The position numbers were made by a program, and so were the translations under genes. From Martinezella lusitana (GTDB lineage: Bacteria > Pseudomonadota > Alphaproteobacteria > Rhizobiales > Rhizobiaceae): a stretch of DNA of 64,000 nt. The notes under the pieces are model-generated. The model saw only the letters and a program-made list of their open reading frames with translations, searched no databases and was not told the DNA's origin. Below, piece after piece: positions 61,580 to 64,000 of the stretch (within the stretch, counting starts at the first letter, position 1; each line of letters starts with the position of its first letter). Location of the stretch: NCBI RefSeq assembly GCF_900094565.1, contig NZ_FMAF01000024.1, positions 29,912 through 93,911 of the forward strand, in the 5' to 3' direction.

Positions 61580-61843
61580 GTGCTCGCAAAGTGGCTCAAG
61601 TTTCGAACATCGCCATTTTTGGCTTCGCACGACTTTATGGCATATCGGCGGACATGTGTTGCCGCAATATCACCGATCGCGGCGGAACCTGACCGGCCGA
61701 TTTCGCCGATATATCAACAAATATGCCCTCGAATTGAACCAAATTCGGTTCTGAACGTTAAATTTAGTTGGAGTGCCATCACGAACAACGCACCGTGCAG
61801 TCAAGCGCGATGGAGATGATCGGGCGCTCCCCAGGAGACTTAC
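61580..61843 (+). promoter_or_regulatory. Spacer with EcfG-like promoter for the DUF3309 gene
   Basis: TGAAC (61735-61739), 17 bases, GTT (61757-61759, preceded by C): one mismatch to GGAAC-N17-cGTT. A dyad GAACC-N6-GGTTC overlaps it (61736-61751). The rest of the spacer shows nothing clear. Confidence 0.45.
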
Positions 61844-61930
61844 ATGGATACCACCACACTTCTCATCATCGTTATTGTCGTTCTGCTGATCGGCGGCGGC
61901 GGCTGGTTCGGCCGGGGTCGTTGGTACTAA
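61844..61930 (+). CDS. DUF3309 family 28-aa membrane protein
   Basis: A 28-residue protein: MDTTTLLIIVIVVLLIGGGGW then FGRGRWY. The single membrane helix followed by a glycine run, Trp and a short basic tail match the DUF3309 family of tiny alphaproteobacterial membrane proteins, mostly of unknown function and often stress-induced. AGGAG lies 7 bases before the ATG. It has an EcfG-like promoter upstream. Confidence 0.85.
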   Translation: MDTTTLLIIVIVVLLIGGGGWFGRGRWY

Positions 61931-62037
61931 GGAAGCCCTTGCGGCGCGGATAAATGTTCGCTGGTCGCGAAGCTTCCCAGAGTATACAATAATATCGACT
62001 GGCCGCGGCCCGCCAAACCACGGGATGAGGCCGGTAG

Positions 62038-63090
62038 ATGCCAGATATAATCGCCAAATCTGATGGTCAGAAAATCGCCGAAGCCGAGGTCGACGACTTC
62101 CGGAGAGAGCTCGGTCCTTTCGTCGTCGCCGCTGAAACGACACGAATGGCGATGGTTTTTACGGATGCGAAAGAATCCGACAATCCCATCATTTTCGCCA
62201 ACAACGCCTTTCTCGACTTGACCGGCTATACTCGGGAAGAGGTACTCGGACAGAGCTTCAACTTTCTAATGGCGCGCGGCACGGATCCCGATTCGCTCGC
62301 GCGCATCGACGCCGCATTCGCGGGCACGACCGGCGGTTCGGAAATTTCCTATCGTCGCAAGGATGGCAGCGTGTTTTGGTCGGCGGTCCTTATCAGCCCG
62401 GTTCGAGACGAAAGCGGCGTTATCGTGCAGCACTTCGCCTCTTTTGTCGACCTTACCGATCATAAGCGGGAACAGGCCCAGTCTCGCATGCTCATCGACG
62501 AATTGAACCATCGTGTCAAAAATACGCTGGCGACAGTACAGTCGATTGTCTGGCAAGCCCTGAGGAATGCGTCCGACGTCAATGTAATCCGGGATTCCAT
62601 CGAGCCACGGCTCTTTGCACTGTCGCGGTCTCATGACCTATTGACCCGGGAAAGTTGGGAGGGTGCGGGGCTGCTCGATCTGGTCAACGCGGCTCTGGAG
62701 CCGTTTGGGATTGGAAACGGGCGCTCAGAGCACTTTGTCATCACGGGCCGGAATATCCGCGTCTCACCGAAGGTAACCCTTGCGCTCGGTATCGCGTTCC
62801 ACGAGCTCGCAACCAATGCCGTGAAATACGGCGCGTTTTCCAACAAGACCGGATCGGTACTGATCTCGTGGACGATTGAGCCGTCGCCGGAAGGCGACTG
62901 GCTTCATTTACGCTGGCAGGAGAAGGATGGGCCGTCGGTGACATACCCATCACGGAAAGGGTTCGGCTCGCGCGTGATCGAGCGCGGCCTGGCTCATGAA
63001 CTGGAGGGCACGGTTGATCTCGACTACCGGAGTGAGGGCATCGTCTGCACGATCAACTTTCCTGCGTCGAACGGTGCTCGTGATGGATAA
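62038..63090 (+). CDS. LOV-like PAS / HWE-family histidine kinase
   Basis: A 350-residue cytoplasmic sensor kinase. Residues about 25-145 align with a LOV-type PAS domain ('NPIIFANNAFLDLTGYTREEVLG', 'RKDGSVFWSAVLISPVRDESG', 'HFASFVDLTDHKREQ'), but the motif GRNCRFL reads GQSFNFL, so the flavin-reactive Cys is Phe74. Residues about 150-230 are the HWE dimerisation part with phospho-His H158 (ELNHRVKNTLA); the ATPase part has HELATNAVKYG (255-265) and the W-x-E motif W293-E295 that defines HWE kinases. The ribosome site GAGG lies before ATG 62038. It overlaps the response-regulator gene by 8 bases. Confidence 0.9.
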   Translation: MPDIIAKSDGQKIAEAEVDDFRRELGPFVVAAETTRMAMVFTDAKESDNPIIFANNAFLDLTGYTREEVLGQSFNFLMARGTDPDSLARIDAAFAGTTGGSEISYRRKDGSVFWSAVLISPVRDESGVIVQHFASFVDLTDHKREQAQSRMLIDELNHRVKNTLATVQSIVWQALRNASDVNVIRDSIEPRLFALSRSHDLLTRESWEGAGLLDLVNAALEPFGIGNGRSEHFVITGRNIRVSPKVTLALGIAFHELATNAVKYGAFSNKTGSVLISWTIEPSPEGDWLHLRWQEKDGPSVTYPSRKGFGSRVIERGLAHELEGTVDLDYRSEGIVCTINFPASNGARDG

Positions 63091-63460
63091 ATTGCTTTCC
63101 GGTCGTCGCGTGCTCGTTGTCGAGGATGAAATGCTGATCCTCATCATGATCGAAGACATGCTGGCAGACCTGGGATGTGCGGCCGTGACCAGCGCCGCCA
63201 CGGTCAATCAGGCCATCGCCCTGATCGAATCTCAAAATTTCGATGTCGCCATGCTGGATATGAACTTGAACGGCGAAATGACTTACCTCGTAGCCGATGC
63301 GCTCGCTACGCATGGTGTGCCGTTCGCCTTCTCAACCGGCTACAGCAGTGACGACATTCGGGATGGTTATCGCGACCGGCCGGTTCTGAAGAAGCCGTTT
63401 ATGGACAAGGAACTGGCCGAGGTCTTTACGCACCTTCTGCACCGCGCCGCGCTCTTGTGA
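63083..63460 (+). CDS. Single-domain response regulator
   Basis: A 125-residue receiver without an output domain. Phospho-acceptor D59 is in VAMLDMNLNG; acidic pocket ED (14-15), conserved Thr/Ser in AFSTGYSS, Lys in VLKKPF. It overlaps the HWE kinase by 8 bases and is surely its partner. In rhizobia such single-domain receivers often act as phosphate sinks or inputs to the PhyR general stress pathway; that function is inferred. ATG 63083 lies inside the kinase's last codons. Confidence 0.9.
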   Translation: MDKLLSGRRVLVVEDEMLILIMIEDMLADLGCAAVTSAATVNQAIALIESQNFDVAMLDMNLNGEMTYLVADALATHGVPFAFSTGYSSDDIRDGYRDRPVLKKPFMDKELAEVFTHLLHRAALL

Positions 63461-63724
63461 CACTCATATCTGTCAATTAATTGGTTTATCGCCGATTGTT
63501 GCTAGGAAGGTTTGAGTTGATTGTCTGCAGGCTCTTTGCTTGAGCGCGGCTCATTCTTCATGCTGCTCGGGTTGCGAGCTATGGCATGTCAGCTATTGAG
63601 GACGCCGTGGCCCATGTGGGAGGCGGAGGTAGGGCGCTGCTTGAGGTGGCCGCCCTGCTGGGTGCGCACTCCGGCAAGTCCCTGAACGCCGAAACGGCTT
63701 TGAAGTATATGCATTTGGGTGATT
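63461..63724. other. Gene-free spacer before initiator tRNA
   Basis: About 260 bases with no credible gene. A short AATTAATT palindrome (63476-63483) is the only dyad noticed. A weak ORF here (63586-63768) ends inside the tRNA and is not real. Confidence 0.5.
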
Positions 63725-63801
<77 letters not shown>

Positions 63802-63805
63802 TTAC

Positions 63806-63960
63806 CAGCGTAAGCCGCAAAGCGGCTTATCGCGTCCAGCGTAAACCGCTTGAGCGGTTTATCGCGCCCGAGCAAACCCGGAGGGTTTGTCCCGTATTAC
63901 CAGCGTAAGCCGCTTGAGCGGCTTATCGCGTCCAGCGCAAATCGGTGAGCGATTTGTCGC
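63806..63960. repeat. Array of five covarying hairpin units upstream of tRNA-fMet
   Basis: Five short palindromes in a row: TAAGCCGC/GCGGCTTA (63811-63829), TAAACCGCT/AGCGGTTTA (63842-63861), CAAACCC/GGGTTTG (63873-63889), TAAGCCGCT/AGCGGCTTA (63906-63925), CAAATCG/CGATTTG (63938-63956). Units are joined by CAGCG on the left and TCGCG on the right. Arms differ between units but always keep pairing. The array lies on the 5' side of the tRNA, probably in the 5S-tRNA spacer of an rRNA operon whose 5S would lie beyond 64000. Confidence 0.85.
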
Positions 63961-64000
63961 TTGTTTCCCTTGGCCCTTATTTCAGGTGCGCAAGGGGATA

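Noticed and set aside
63806..63960. CRISPR array
   Set aside because: Units are self-complementary hairpins of unequal sequence with no unique spacers of constant length and no cas genes nearby.

Overview
The window is chromosomal DNA of a Rhizobium-like alphaproteobacterium (Rhizobiaceae, order Hyphomicrobiales). Pointers are the GC-rich coding style, the fabI-fabB-fabA order next to irr, rimP-nusA-ylxR-infB-rbfA-truB-rpsO-pnp in one run, the pairing of a TIGR02300 gene with cmk and rpsA, rhizobial intergenic mosaic repeats, EcfG-type promoters, an HWE-family kinase, and several CUT1 sugar ABC operons. I see no plasmid, phage or integrase genes.

Layout. 1-3163 (mostly minus): VOC protein, a small protein, a WYL regulator, nudC and a HIT protein. 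3251-10304: 4.5S SRP RNA, dnaX, ybaB/ebfC, an Lrp regulator, a small hydrolase, a LysE exporter, a MOSC protein, recR and a lytic transglycosylase whose signal-peptide region carries an in-frame repeat element. 10333-20946: the translation and RNA operon rimP, nusA, ylxR, infB, rbfA, truB, rpsO, pnp. 20995-29739: rRNA methyltransferase, acyltransferase, GNAT, fabI/fabB/fabA (unsaturated fatty acid synthesis), irr (iron), a TRIC channel, a secreted Cys-rich protein and a YdcF protein. 29863-34718: broken GIY-YIG gene, tRNA-Ala, TIGR02300 gene, a decayed 3' remnant of aroA, a PaiB-like gene, cmk and rpsA. 34747-43278: a low-complexity acidic protein, RNase D, a three-domain regulator divergent from gabT-gabD (GABA use), a phosphoesterase and copD.

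The last third is accessory metabolism and signalling. 43290-51440 is a CUT1 sugar-uptake locus with an AraC regulator, a TIM-barrel isomerase and an unusual single-chain fusion of a Gfo/Idh/MocA dehydrogenase with an aldo/keto reductase. 52970-60452 is a second CUT1 locus under a ROK regulator. Its content (binding protein, two permeases, SIS protein, PfkB kinase, ATPase) parallels the Bacillus frl operon for Amadori compounds. 60454-63460 holds a decayed histidine kinase, three tiny membrane or stress-type proteins (two with EcfG-like promoters), and an overlapping HWE kinase/response-regulator pair whose LOV-like sensor lacks the photoactive cysteine. The window ends with the initiator tRNA and, upstream of it, an array of five covarying hairpins, probably in the 5S-tRNA spacer of an rRNA operon.

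The most unusual items are the 186-bp palindromic element inserted in frame into a signal peptide, the loss of aroA from its syntenic position, the covarying hairpin array, the two-enzyme fusion, and the cysteine-less LOV/HWE system beside EcfG promoters.
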